From: Tannerellaceae bacterium
GTDB lineage: Bacteria > Bacteroidota > Bacteroidia > Bacteroidales > Tannerellaceae
Assembly (NCBI GenBank): GCA_031264865.1
Contig: JAISDJ010000368.1
Coordinates: 1-44,838, forward strand
Direction: 5' to 3'
Length of the DNA: 44,838 bases
Both the position numbers and the translations under genes were made by a program. Shown in pieces: positions 33,737-42,600 of the stretch. Positions within the stretch are counted from its first letter, which is position 1. Every line of letters starts with the position of its first letter. The notes under the pieces are model-generated. The model saw nothing but the letters and a program-made list of their open reading frames with translations. It searched no databases and was not told the DNA's origin.

Positions 33737-34846
33737 CTACAATTTGATATAAATCTGTTTTTTATATAACAAATATCCCGGTAGCCAGTTCAAAACAACA
33801 AAAAATATCGCCCAAGCCAACGAGCCTCCGTAATTACCCAGTACGGGCATAAATACCGAATCACACATAAATGATTTGAAACCAATGCTTCCGACTAATG
33901 TACCTAAAAGAGCCGCCTGTACATACAGGTAAAGCGGATTAATACCAAAGGATTCAAAGAACATCGTCCGGTTCTTTTTCCCATTTATATCAATAACCCA
34001 GATAAGTAATGCTAAAAACAGAGAACCGAATCCGCAAGTAGTCAAAACAAACGTACTGCTCCATATTTTTTTGTTTATCGGGCAACCATAGCTAAACAAC
34101 AAACCGGCAAAGGCAAGAATCGTTCCCAATATAAACAGGTTACGGATCATTTTCTCGTTATCTTTTTTACTGTCAAGAATCATCTTTCCGACAAAGAAGC
34201 CTATCAGCACATGGGCTACACTGCCTATTACACTCAGCAATCCTTCCGGGTCGAAAGCGATACGTGTCCCATCGGCCATTGTATCGCTATACATGTGCGA
34301 TTCACCTATGATGGCACGGTCTGTCACTGCAATTATATTATCGGGAGATAATACCGTACTACCGGTAAATGCTAACAATGCCCAATAGAAAACGAGGATT
34401 CCGGCAGCTACATGAAGCAGATATTTATGATTTACCATCAATCCTATCAAAGAACCGATCCCATAAGCCAACGCCAATCGCTGCATTACACCCAATATCC
34501 GCAACTGTTCAAATGATCCGAAACCGTTCCTGAGCACATATCCGAACAAATTCAATCCCAATCCTACGAGGAATATCAAGACTGTCCTTTTCAGTACTTT
34601 AAAAGTGCTTTCTTTCGATAAGGTAAAATTATATTTACGCAAAGAGAAGAACATAGAAACGCCCATGATAAACATAAAGAAAGGGAAAACCAAATCAGTT
34701 GGCGTTAACCCGTCCCAACGGGCATGTCGCAAGGGTGCGTAAACATATTCCCAAGTACCGGGATTATTCACCATAATCATTCCCGCAATTGTTATCCCTC
34801 GCATTACATCAAGAGAAAGCAATCTTCCTGTTTGTTTCTGTGTCAT
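33737..34846 (-). CDS. DUF5009 / HGSNAT-like membrane acyltransferase
   Basis: A 369-residue polytopic membrane protein with about 10 hydrophobic helices. The N-terminal RLLSLDVMRGITIAGMIMVN is the family opening. LRHARWDGLTPTDLVFPFF then FMFIMGVSM matches the segment of human heparan-alpha-glucosaminide N-acetyltransferase that holds its active-site His, here His41. Family members (COG4299, NagX-like) are thought to move acyl groups across the membrane onto amino sugars, but bacterial substrates are mostly unproven. It is adjacent to neither PUL here. It is separated by about 100 bases from the protease downstream and by 64 bases from the HhH gene upstream. Confidence 0.87.
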   Translation of the reverse strand: MTQKQTGRLLSLDVMRGITIAGMIMVNNPGTWEYVYAPLRHARWDGLTPTDLVFPFFMFIMGVSMFFSLRKYNFTLSKESTFKVLKRTVLIFLVGLGLNLFGYVLRNGFGSFEQLRILGVMQRLALAYGIGSLIGLMVNHKYLLHVAAGILVFYWALLAFTGSTVLSPDNIIAVTDRAIIGESHMYSDTMADGTRIAFDPEGLLSVIGSVAHVLIGFFVGKMILDSKKDNEKMIRNLFILGTILAFAGLLFSYGCPINKKIWSSTFVLTTCGFGSLFLALLIWVIDINGKKNRTMFFESFGINPLYLYVQAALLGTLVGSIGFKSFMCDSVFMPVLGNYGGSLAWAIFFVVLNWLPGYLLYKKQIYIKL

Positions 34847-34884
34847 TCTAGTATTATATTATCCTTTTTAATCATACAGAATGA

Positions 34885-34892
34885 CAAAAATA
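34885..34892 (-). promoter_or_regulatory. Candidate -7 element for DUF5009 gene
   Basis: CAAAAATA on the plus strand reads TATTTTTG on the minus strand, an exact TAnnTTTG match 38 bases before the ATG. It would make this gene independent of the HhH-barrel gene upstream. Confidence 0.35.
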
Positions 34893-34910
34893 ATAAGTTT
34901 ATTTGTTTTG

Positions 34911-36980
34911 TCAGAATTTCCAACAGATAAGTGTATTGATATCTGTTTTATTATTACCTTCTATTGTCTCTAAATCTGTTCCGATACGATCCCTGTCGGA
35001 ATAATGCGTATTCGCCAATTTTGCCGAAAGAGATACATTCCGGGATATTTTCCATCGGAAAGTTAACGACAAACGATAGCCTCCCCCATAAAACTGAGGA
35101 TTATTAAATGCATACAGGATATTATTTTCATACGAATGTATACGGCTGCTATAATCATTTGTATGAAATATAGCTCCAAACAAATCCAGATGAAAAGGGA
35201 TATCCGATGGTTTCCAACTTATCTGTTGAGACAACATGATGCCCTGGCTTTTCTCTTTCGGCTCTTCGGTATATATGATCCCATCTACTGATGTTTTCAT
35301 GAGGGTGGATAAAACGCCATATTGCATTTGAAAACGAATACGATGTTGTTTATAAGGTAGTATGGAAGCGGTTGGATCGGTAGAGATCATCCCGTTTTTC
35401 TCTTTCTGTTTCTGTTTATATCGTATATAAAAGGAGACGTTTTTTACTTGTGTAAAGTCCGCTTGTAGCATATATTCCCTGCCTGAAGAAGGTGCATCTG
35501 CCTGATACGTTAGCCAGGGAAAACGAAAGAAGTCGGCATAACCGGCTATTTTCCAGTAAGGAAACGGGGTAAATTGCATACCGATATAAAGCCCCTCTTC
35601 GTTTTGTACGGTTGAGCTTTGTGCAAAAGCTCTCCCAAAGAAAGCTTGATATCGTTCATCATAATAACGATATACGAGCAAAGCCGACAGGTAAGAAACC
35701 GGCGTAAGCTGTAAGCCGTTCAGTGTGGCAAACGATTTATTGATACCCACCGCTGTCTCCCCATACCATTTGATATAGCGGTTTTTCAACAGATAATCCA
35801 CACTTGCATTCGTATTACTGTTCCCTCTGAAATAAAAGAGATTATATGGTTTCGGTTCGGGTTCAATCCTGAATTGTCCGAATGAATAGGAAAGAGCGGT
35901 TATCCCCACACATACATTAGGCGTAGCATACCGGATATTACCGCCGAATGTTTTCATAGGCAGTAGATGCTTTTTTTCCGCCTCACGGGGTATACGATGC
36001 AAACCATCTGTTTTTATGGAAGAAACCGTTACACTATCAATCGGATTCGCATCTAATTTTCTTTGTGAATAAAACAGGCTGATATCCACATTCTTTATAT
36101 TAACAGTAGCCGCTGCTCCGCGAAAATAGTCATTCTCATTGGTGGAAAAATGCCTGCGGAAACCATATGTCTTTCTTTCGGCTTGTGTTACTAAAGCATT
36201 TTTACCGGGAAAAAATTCATTACTTACCACCAATCCCTGCCCAAACGATATGTTATAATCCCCTACGGCAAGTGTTTTCAACCACTTGATGTCTTTCATT
36301 AAAAAGTAGAATGAATAATGGTCATATCCTTTATGATGTGTATTCCAAAAAGCTTCTCCGGCATCCTTTTCACCTGTAAAACCTATTTGTAACCTGTCGT
36401 CGAACGTAAACGAATAGCGTATAGACTGATAAAAAGGTTCTCCGATGTATTGTCGATTGGGATATTTCTCCAAGATACTATCCGGTTGCGGAAGATAACC
36501 TTTCTTTTGTTGAAAACATTTATCATACCTGATTTGTACTTCATTAGAATTATATTTCAATAAGTTATCAACAGTCAACGGCCGTTTATCAACCGTTAAT
36601 TCACCCATATAAACAAATGGCAGCAATAGCTCTAATGTTGGGAAATCCAGTTCTTTTACATGCTTTAACTCATAGATACTTACCAACTTACCGTATTTTT
36701 CACGATAAGATAATATGTTTTCTATCTGACGATCGGATAAGAAAGGGAACTTTTTTAGCTGTTCTGCCGTAACACTATTTAATTCAAAAGGATGATCTTT
36801 CAAATAAGACAGTTCATTATACAAGTTTTCAACTTCTTCCGTATTTTCATTTTCAACAGCCATATCCTCAATATATTCCATCCATTTATCAGGAGAAAAA
36901 ACAAATTGCCCATTTAGTTCGTAACTATTTATAAACATAGTTATCAACCATAAAAAATAATTTATAAACGATTTTCTCAC
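34911..36980 (-). CDS. Helix-hairpin-helix outer-membrane beta-barrel protein
   Basis: An approximately 689-residue exported protein. I chose the GTG at 36978-36980 (MRKSFINYFLWLITMFINSY, a signal ending near LNGQ) because it lies 7 bases past the upstream stop; the longer frame back to 37058 would overlap that gene by 71 bases and lack a signal. The mature N-terminus (about 25-130) holds ComEA-like HhH motifs: FELNSVTAEQLKKFPFLSDR, ENILSYREKYGKLVSIYELK, LDFPTLELLLPFVYMG. The remaining 500 or so residues are alternating amphipathic strands (for example IRYSFTFDDRLQIGFTGEKD) ending in NTLICWKF, with a terminal Phe like many OMPs. The HhH fold usually binds DNA; function here is unknown. It forms a pair with the preceding gene. 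Confidence 0.8.
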   Translation of the reverse strand: MRKSFINYFLWLITMFINSYELNGQFVFSPDKWMEYIEDMAVENENTEEVENLYNELSYLKDHPFELNSVTAEQLKKFPFLSDRQIENILSYREKYGKLVSIYELKHVKELDFPTLELLLPFVYMGELTVDKRPLTVDNLLKYNSNEVQIRYDKCFQQKKGYLPQPDSILEKYPNRQYIGEPFYQSIRYSFTFDDRLQIGFTGEKDAGEAFWNTHHKGYDHYSFYFLMKDIKWLKTLAVGDYNISFGQGLVVSNEFFPGKNALVTQAERKTYGFRRHFSTNENDYFRGAAATVNIKNVDISLFYSQRKLDANPIDSVTVSSIKTDGLHRIPREAEKKHLLPMKTFGGNIRYATPNVCVGITALSYSFGQFRIEPEPKPYNLFYFRGNSNTNASVDYLLKNRYIKWYGETAVGINKSFATLNGLQLTPVSYLSALLVYRYYDERYQAFFGRAFAQSSTVQNEEGLYIGMQFTPFPYWKIAGYADFFRFPWLTYQADAPSSGREYMLQADFTQVKNVSFYIRYKQKQKEKNGMISTDPTASILPYKQHRIRFQMQYGVLSTLMKTSVDGIIYTEEPKEKSQGIMLSQQISWKPSDIPFHLDLFGAIFHTNDYSSRIHSYENNILYAFNNPQFYGGGYRLSLTFRWKISRNVSLSAKLANTHYSDRDRIGTDLETIEGNNKTDINTLICWKF

Positions 36981-36987
36981 AACCCTG

Positions 36988-37800
36988 TTAAAAAGTAAAT
37001 TGTAAACCAATGCCCGAACTAATACCCAATACGGGATGATAAACGATAGCAACATCAACCGAAAACGGAGGAAAACAATACCCTATTCCCAAAGAAGGAA
37101 GTAATGGATTTCCTTTTATTCCCGTACGGATACTAAAGTCTTTAAAAGGCTGATATTCTATTCCTACTGCTCCTGCAACAGCTTGTTCGTCGTTATTCTC
37201 TACCGTACATACTATGAATACCGTGTTTATAACTTCCCAGGTAATGCCGATTTGTATTAAATACGTTTTAAAATCCTTTATTTCAATAGATTTATCACCT
37301 AATTGAACAGAAGGCAAATTCATTATTAACAAACCTATCAACAACTTATCAACAGGTGCAAAAGTGAGTCCAATATCTGTTGATAACTGTCCGGTTTTGT
37401 CTTCAAATAATTCTGTTTGCAGAAAAGCATATTGAAAACCGACGCCTAAAGCCCATTGCTTGTTTAGTTGTTTTGCCAATAACAATCGAAACTGGCTTTC
37501 CCTGTAAGCATCATAACCAAATGTTGAAACGTTTATTCCAAAAGAAAGAATACGATTCGGAAAATAAACACTCCCGTTAAAAGCGCCTAATTCCTGTAAG
37601 CCATATCGATTAAAATAATTAATACAGATGCGATTATTTGCATACAGAGCAAGAAGAGAAGGATTAAATAAAGCTGAAGATAGGGTTTCATTCCCACCCA
37701 TCCCTATACTTCGAATATCCGCTATCCGCAGATTATTAACAGCCGATAGATAAGTAGAGGGATAAAAAAACAGCAGTATCCAGCATAAATGTTTTTTCAT
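36988..37800 (-). CDS. Outer-membrane beta-barrel protein (FadL/PorV-like)
   Basis: A 270-residue exported protein with a signal ending near STYLSA. RIADIRSIGMGGNETLSSAL and FNPSLLALYANNRICINYFN match the opening of FadL/PorV/PorQ-type proteins, where a short plug with MGG and an NPA-like FNP turn precedes the strands. Strands such as ILSFGINVSTFGYDAYRESQ and LNKQWALGVGFQYAF follow, and it ends GIGLQFTF with a terminal Phe. It is shorter than PorV or PorQ, so I do not name it. It is transcribed just ahead of the HhH-barrel gene, 7 bases apart, and the two probably work together. Confidence 0.72.
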   Translation of the reverse strand: MKKHLCWILLFFYPSTYLSAVNNLRIADIRSIGMGGNETLSSALFNPSLLALYANNRICINYFNRYGLQELGAFNGSVYFPNRILSFGINVSTFGYDAYRESQFRLLLAKQLNKQWALGVGFQYAFLQTELFEDKTGQLSTDIGLTFAPVDKLLIGLLIMNLPSVQLGDKSIEIKDFKTYLIQIGITWEVINTVFIVCTVENNDEQAVAGAVGIEYQPFKDFSIRTGIKGNPLLPSLGIGYCFPPFSVDVAIVYHPVLGISSGIGLQFTF

Positions 37801-38133
37801 ATGGTAAGCTTTTGGTTACAAACGTTCATAAAAACGCCTTAGCTAATTCGACGCAAAGGAAAAAACAATATTTTATATTGTCAATTATTATAACAATTTT
37901 TTTCCGTCTCTTAAAAAAAGAGGAGGAAAAATAGAAAAAAACGAAAAAAAACAGCAAAAAAAGCTTACTTTGGAATACTACTTGAAAAAATATCGTATTT
38001 TTGCGACCAAAAGGACATATTCTTTTATATTTCTCTTTTTAAGAGAGGGGGAAAAAATAATAAAATAATGATTAGATGTCCTTATGTTGTATTGAATAAA
38101 ATTTAAATAAGTCTTAACAAATTAACCATTTTC
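37801..38133. other. AT-rich divergent intergenic region with promoter flanked by inverted repeat
   Basis: Between the divergent genes at 37800 and 38134. It is dominated by A-runs. An exact -7 element (37996-38003) faces the surface protein gene. On either side lie CCGTCTCTTAAAAA (37904-37917) and TTTTTAAGAGAGGG (38036-38049), an inverted repeat matching at 13 of 14 positions. No gene is supported here. Confidence 0.55.
37996..38003 (+). promoter_or_regulatory. Candidate -7 element for surface protein gene
   Basis: TATTTTTG (TAnnTTTG) followed by CGACC. The nearest TTTG upstream (37969-37972) is 23 bases away, longer than the 18 seen at the two best promoters in this window. It lies between the arms of the inverted repeat described for this region. 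Confidence 0.4.
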
Positions 38134-39192
38134 ATGAAACAAAAAGATTTCAAACAAAAATGTCGTGAAGCGGTAATATCTAAAATGATAGGACTGTTTT
38201 TGATTGGAGCAGGCTTCTTTACAGGAGCACATGCACAGGTAACCATAGGTAGCGAAGCTGCTCCGGCCGACGGAGCGCTTTTAGATGTGAAGCAGCAAAA
38301 CGCCGCTAACGGAGGTGAAACAAGCAAGAAGGGTATCCTTTTCCCTCGCGTTAAGCTTACCTCCTTAACCTCGTTAAGTCCTTTAGTAGCTTCGCCCAAC
38401 GACGCGACAGTCAAATCGACTCACAAAGGGATTGTAGTTTATAATATTACCGTATCCGCATCGAATAATTTAAAAGAAGGGCTTTATTCATGGAACGGAA
38501 ATGAATGGGTATATTCGCAAGACACACAATCCTGGAATATGACAGGAAACGCCGGTACAGATCCCGCAAAGAACTATGTGGGAACTTCCGACGCCAAGGC
38601 CTTAAGCATCCGCACAAATAATACGGAGAGAATACGAGTGAGCGAAGACGGCAAAACGTACCTGAAGAAGACAGATGCTGCCCCACCGAGTAACGGAGTA
38701 TCTCAATTAGTAAGAGATAACACAACAGGAGAAGTATTATCGTTAGTGACAGGAAAAAACAGCAAAGCGATCAACTATTTAGTATATGAACTTGAGTGCG
38801 CCGCAAATGGGGCTGAGGATTGGATAGCTGACTTTGACACAAAAATAGAGGTTGATGAATTTACGCTTGTCGTCGTTGGTTCGTCATTTGCTACCCTACC
38901 CATAGGTGTAACTGTAGGGCTCAAGATGTATGAGGATGGTGATCTAAGTATTAAAGGCACATTTGCCCCTTCCACAGTACTCGCATTTTACGAAGAGACG
39001 CTAAAACATGATACATGGCATTTGAAAGCGGATTATTCAAGGGCCTCACCTGCCAATGGTAAACCCGGTGTCTGGACCATCTATTGCCTTGCTATTAACA
39101 AATCCATAGTAAAGGAAGCGGGAGTAATTAAATTCAAAATGCCCAGTAGTAAAGGCGTCGCTACCGCTCCGCCGGCTGGTTTGTATGACTGA
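38134..39192 (+). CDS. Secreted surface-type protein of unknown function
   Basis: A 352-residue exported protein. The signal (MIGLFLIGAGFFTGAHAQ) follows a basic N-terminal stretch from the ATG at 38134. After cleavage comes VTIGSEAAPADGALLDVKQQ and GILFPRVKLTSLTSL, a motif set found at the N-terminus of many Bacteroidetes surface and fibre-like proteins. KGIVVYNITVSASNNLKEGL, then YSWNGNEWV, and later SIRTNNTERIRVSEDGKTYL (as in tail-fibre-like repeats) support this. The C-terminal half (about 215-352) is a separate beta-rich domain I do not recognise. No lipobox or T9SS domain is seen. It is followed by a large palindrome and then a SusC/SusD pair. Confidence 0.65.
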   Translation: MKQKDFKQKCREAVISKMIGLFLIGAGFFTGAHAQVTIGSEAAPADGALLDVKQQNAANGGETSKKGILFPRVKLTSLTSLSPLVASPNDATVKSTHKGIVVYNITVSASNNLKEGLYSWNGNEWVYSQDTQSWNMTGNAGTDPAKNYVGTSDAKALSIRTNNTERIRVSEDGKTYLKKTDAAPPSNGVSQLVRDNTTGEVLSLVTGKNSKAINYLVYELECAANGAEDWIADFDTKIEVDEFTLVVVGSSFATLPIGVTVGLKMYEDGDLSIKGTFAPSTVLAFYEETLKHDTWHLKADYSRASPANGKPGVWTIYCLAINKSIVKEAGVIKFKMPSSKGVATAPPAGLYD

Positions 39193-39260
39193 GAGAGATT
39201 GAGCAGGCGATTTCGCTTCAAGTTCTTGATTGCTTATTTATAGAGCCTGAGAAATATAAA

Positions 39261-39354
39261 AAAAGCATTGTAATGTCTTTAGGAAACCATGATGATGGTT
39301 TTGTAAAGACATTACAATGCTTTTGTAAAACCATCACCATGATTTCCTAAAGAC
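39261..39354. repeat. Nested and interleaved inverted repeats
   Basis: Arm A (39261-39281) and A' (39304-39324) are a perfect 21-bp inverted repeat. The 22-base spacer itself holds AAACCAT-GATG-ATGGTTT, so the hairpin can extend to 28 paired bases around a 2-base internal mismatch. In addition 39275-39302 is complementary to 39327-39354 at 26 of 28 positions. The two pairings share bases and exclude each other. No long T-run follows, so it is not a plain terminator. Confidence 0.85.
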
Positions 39355-39418
39355 TATATAACCATTTTTCGGGTGATTCCCGAACACGATACTTATTTCC
39401 ATTAACCACATGAATCTG

Positions 39419-39426
39419 TAAATTTG
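39419..39426 (+). promoter_or_regulatory. Candidate -7 element upstream of second susC
   Basis: TAAATTTG (TAnnTTTG) followed by CGACC, the same five bases that follow the -7 at 37996. It lies about 260 bases before the SusC start and has no clear -33 box. Confidence 0.3.
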
Positions 39427-39597
39427 CGACCTTGCTACCACGCACATTAGCTATTCCTCCCTACGCGATATGTTAAAATTTAAGGCAAAAGCTGTTTTTT
39501 TGTCAAAATGGTATCATTGATCTAGTTTTTTATCTATACATTCGCACAATAAATTAATTGTAACAGGAGACTTTATTCATATTAATTGCATAACCAA

Positions 39598-39617
39598 TAG
39601 TTATTTTATAATAACTA
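39598..39617. promoter_or_regulatory. Perfect 8-bp palindrome in second susC leader
   Basis: TAGTTATT, loop TTAT, AATAACTA, 69 bases before the SusC start. It could be an operator or an mRNA hairpin. The region is AT-rich, so chance is a real possibility. Confidence 0.35.
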
Positions 39618-39686
39618 AATCTAAACGTATATCTATGTATTTAATTATTTTCATTAATTATTCAACTTATCTAAATTACTAATTTT

Positions 39687-42600
39687 ATGAGAAAGTATTT
39701 AGTTTTGTTCGTACTGTTCTGTATCGGAACATGTACTGGAGCTTTATGGGCACAAAAGAAAATTAGTGGAGTTGTCATGGACAAAGATGTCAACATGCCG
39801 CTAATTGGAGCTAATGTGGTTGTCAAAGGGACAACGAATGGAATGGTTACAGACCTGGATGGGAATTATTCATTGGAGGTGAACGACAATGATGTATTGC
39901 AATTCTCTTTTCTGGGGATGACTACCGTAGAAGAAATAGTGGGTACCCGCACAGTAATTAATGTGGACATGTTTACCGATTCACAGAAAATCAACGAAAT
40001 AGTAGTTACTGCTATGGGTATTGAGCGGAAAGCTAAAAGTTTAACGTATGCTACCCAGCAATTGGGAGGAAACGAGTTGACGAAGGCAAAAGACGCCAAC
40101 ATGATTAATTCACTGCAAGGTAAGGCGGCAGGTTTGGTTATTACGCCGAATGCAACCGGAGCCGGAGGGTCGTCGAAGATTTTGCTTCGTGGTAACAAAT
40201 CGGCTTGGGGAAATAACCAACCGCTTATTGTAATTGACGGTGTTCCGATGAATAACCCGAAAACATCCCAATTGGAAGGCGAATATGAAGGCCGTGATGG
40301 CGGCGACGCCTTGTCTAACCTTAACCCGGACGACATTGCAAGTATGAACGTATTAAAGGGCGCTTCGGCGGCTGCTTTGTATGGTAGTATGGCTGCCAAC
40401 GGTGTAATTATGGTTACTACAAAGAAAGGCCGCGAAGGTGCTGCACGCGTAGACTTTTCGTCTAACATTACAATGGAAACGCCATTAAGCGCACCGAAAT
40501 TGCAAAGTACGTATGGCGCTATCAAAACAGGAAACCAGTTGAGCGAAAAGAGTTGGGGCGAAAAAATCTCCGGAACTGCTTCGGCTAAAGACCGTGTGAA
40601 GGATTTCTTCCGTACAGGGTCTACTTATATTAACTCCGTTACAATCAACGGAGGTACGGAAAAAACGCAAAGCTTCTTATCGTATGCCAACACAACATCG
40701 TTGGGTATTATGCCGACGAATGATTTCCAACGCCATAATATGACGGCACGTCAATCATTCAAGTTGTTTGGAGACAGGCTGACGGTTGATGCTTCTCTTT
40801 CTTATATTACACAAAAAGCAACCAACCGCCCTCATGGAGGTACCTACATAAACCCATTAACCGGTGTATATACATTCCCGGCAAATGGAGACTTCAACGA
40901 GTATAAAAACAATTTTGAAGTGTTTGACGGCGGACGTAATTTATACGCTCAAAACTGGTATACTTCATTGAACGACTTTACTTCCAACCCTTACTGGATA
41001 TTGAACCGCAACAAGTCAACAGAAAAACGCGACCGTATCATGGCGTCGGCTACAGCAAACCTGAAAATTACGGATTATTTGAATCTCCAGGGACGTTTGA
41101 GCATTGATAATGCAAAGGATAAATTCGAACGTAAATGGTATGCTACTACTACAGAAATGTGGGCGCCGGGAGGTAATGGGCGTTATAGAGTTGAAACATT
41201 CGACCCGAAACAGTTCTATGGTGATATTATGCTGAATTTCAGTAAAACATTTGAAGATATTTGGGAAGTCAATGCTTCGGCCGGTAGCAGCTTTATGGAT
41301 TCGAAGATACAACGCACATTCGTTGATAGTGACAAGTTCGGTTTAGACCAGCCCAATTTCTTTGTCCCCGAAAATATAAAAGGGAACGGAAACGGACGTG
41401 TCGAAAGCCCGAGAAAACGGTTGAATTCTGTGTTTGGTACCGTACAATTTGGTTTCAACAATATGATTTATGTAGACGTAACCGGGCGTAATGACTGGTC
41501 GTCGGCATTGGCTTTTACAAATAATATCTCTTATTTCTATCCTTCGGTAGGTTTAACGGCCTTACTGAATGAGATGGTTCCTATGGGAGACTTGGTTAAT
41601 CTGCTAAAACTTCGCGGTTCATATAGTATTGTGGGTAACGACGTTCCTGCTTACATCACTCACCCGATGGATGGTATTAACGTAGGCTCTTTGGAACCTA
41701 ATACCAAAGCTCCGTTTACGGAAATGAAACCTGAAAAGATGCACTCCATGGAGTTTGGTTTTGATTTGACGATGTTTGAAAATCGTTTCAATGTAGACTT
41801 CACCTACTATACGACAAATAACAAAAACCAGTATTTCGAAATCGCTTCTCCTTTAGCCAGCGGATACGAAAGCTATTATATCAATGCAGGAGATATCCAG
41901 AATACAGGTTTCGAAGCCTCGGCCAACTATCGTTTCGATATAAACAACGAATGGAGTTGGAAAACGGATTTCAATATCTCTTACAACGACAATAAAATAA
42001 AGAAATTAGACAAGCGCTTGTCTGACGGTGTAGAATTAGGTTCGGGAGCCGGCTATCGCTTCATGCTAAAAGAAGGAGGTTCATTCGGTGATGTATACGG
42101 ACGTGTTCTTGAAAGAGACGACAACGGCGTGATTGTATTAAATGAAGACGGAAACCCCAAATTAAGTGACGGAAACAATACTTATTTAGGTAATGTTAAT
42201 TCAAAATGGCAATTGGGCTGGGGAAATACGATAACCTATGAAGACTTCTCCTTTTATTTCTTGTTTGATGGAAAGATTGGCGGAAATACAATCGGTATGA
42301 CTCAAAGCTACCTGGATGCTTACGGCGTTTCCAAAGTGACCGGTGATGCACGTGATAAAGGTGGCGTAGATTTAGGAAACGGAAAAAAGATGGATGCACA
42401 AACTTTTTACGAATCAACAGCCGGTAAAGACAAGGCAGGAAGCGAATATGTTTATTCGGCTACCAACTTCCGTTTAAGAGAGCTTTCTTTAGGTTATACA
42501 TTCCGTAACCTGATTGCTCCTTCCAAAAACCTAAGTGTTTCATTAATTGCACGAAACTTATTCTTCTTATACAAAGATTCTCCACATGACCCGGAAATGT

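Larger units (their letters stand above)
39193..39686. other. Intergenic region with nested palindrome, candidate leader of second SusC gene
   Basis: A 494-base stretch with no supported gene. It holds a large composite palindrome (39261-39354), a small hairpin TCGGG-TGATT-CCCGA (39369-39383), an exact -7 element (39419-39426) followed by CGACC, and a perfect 8-bp inverted repeat TAGTTATT-TTAT-AATAACTA (39598-39617). If the -7 is used, the SusC mRNA has a leader of about 260 bases, which is unusually long. Confidence 0.55.

Noticed and set aside
34911-36980. Assignment as a competence protein ComEA
   Set aside because: Only the HhH part resembles ComEA; the long barrel-like remainder is foreign to that family, so a competence role is only a hypothesis.
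36981-37058. Longer N-terminus of the HhH-barrel protein
   Set aside because: It overlaps the upstream coding region by 71 bases and has no signal peptide at the start, whereas the GTG at 36980 begins a proper signal sequence.
39261-39354. Insertion sequence or complete MITE
   Set aside because: No transposase, no clear target-site duplication and no second copy in the window; kept only as a structural repeat.
39261-39354. Rho-independent terminator of the surface-protein gene
   Set aside because: The stem is AT-rich, very long and not followed by a T-run on either strand.
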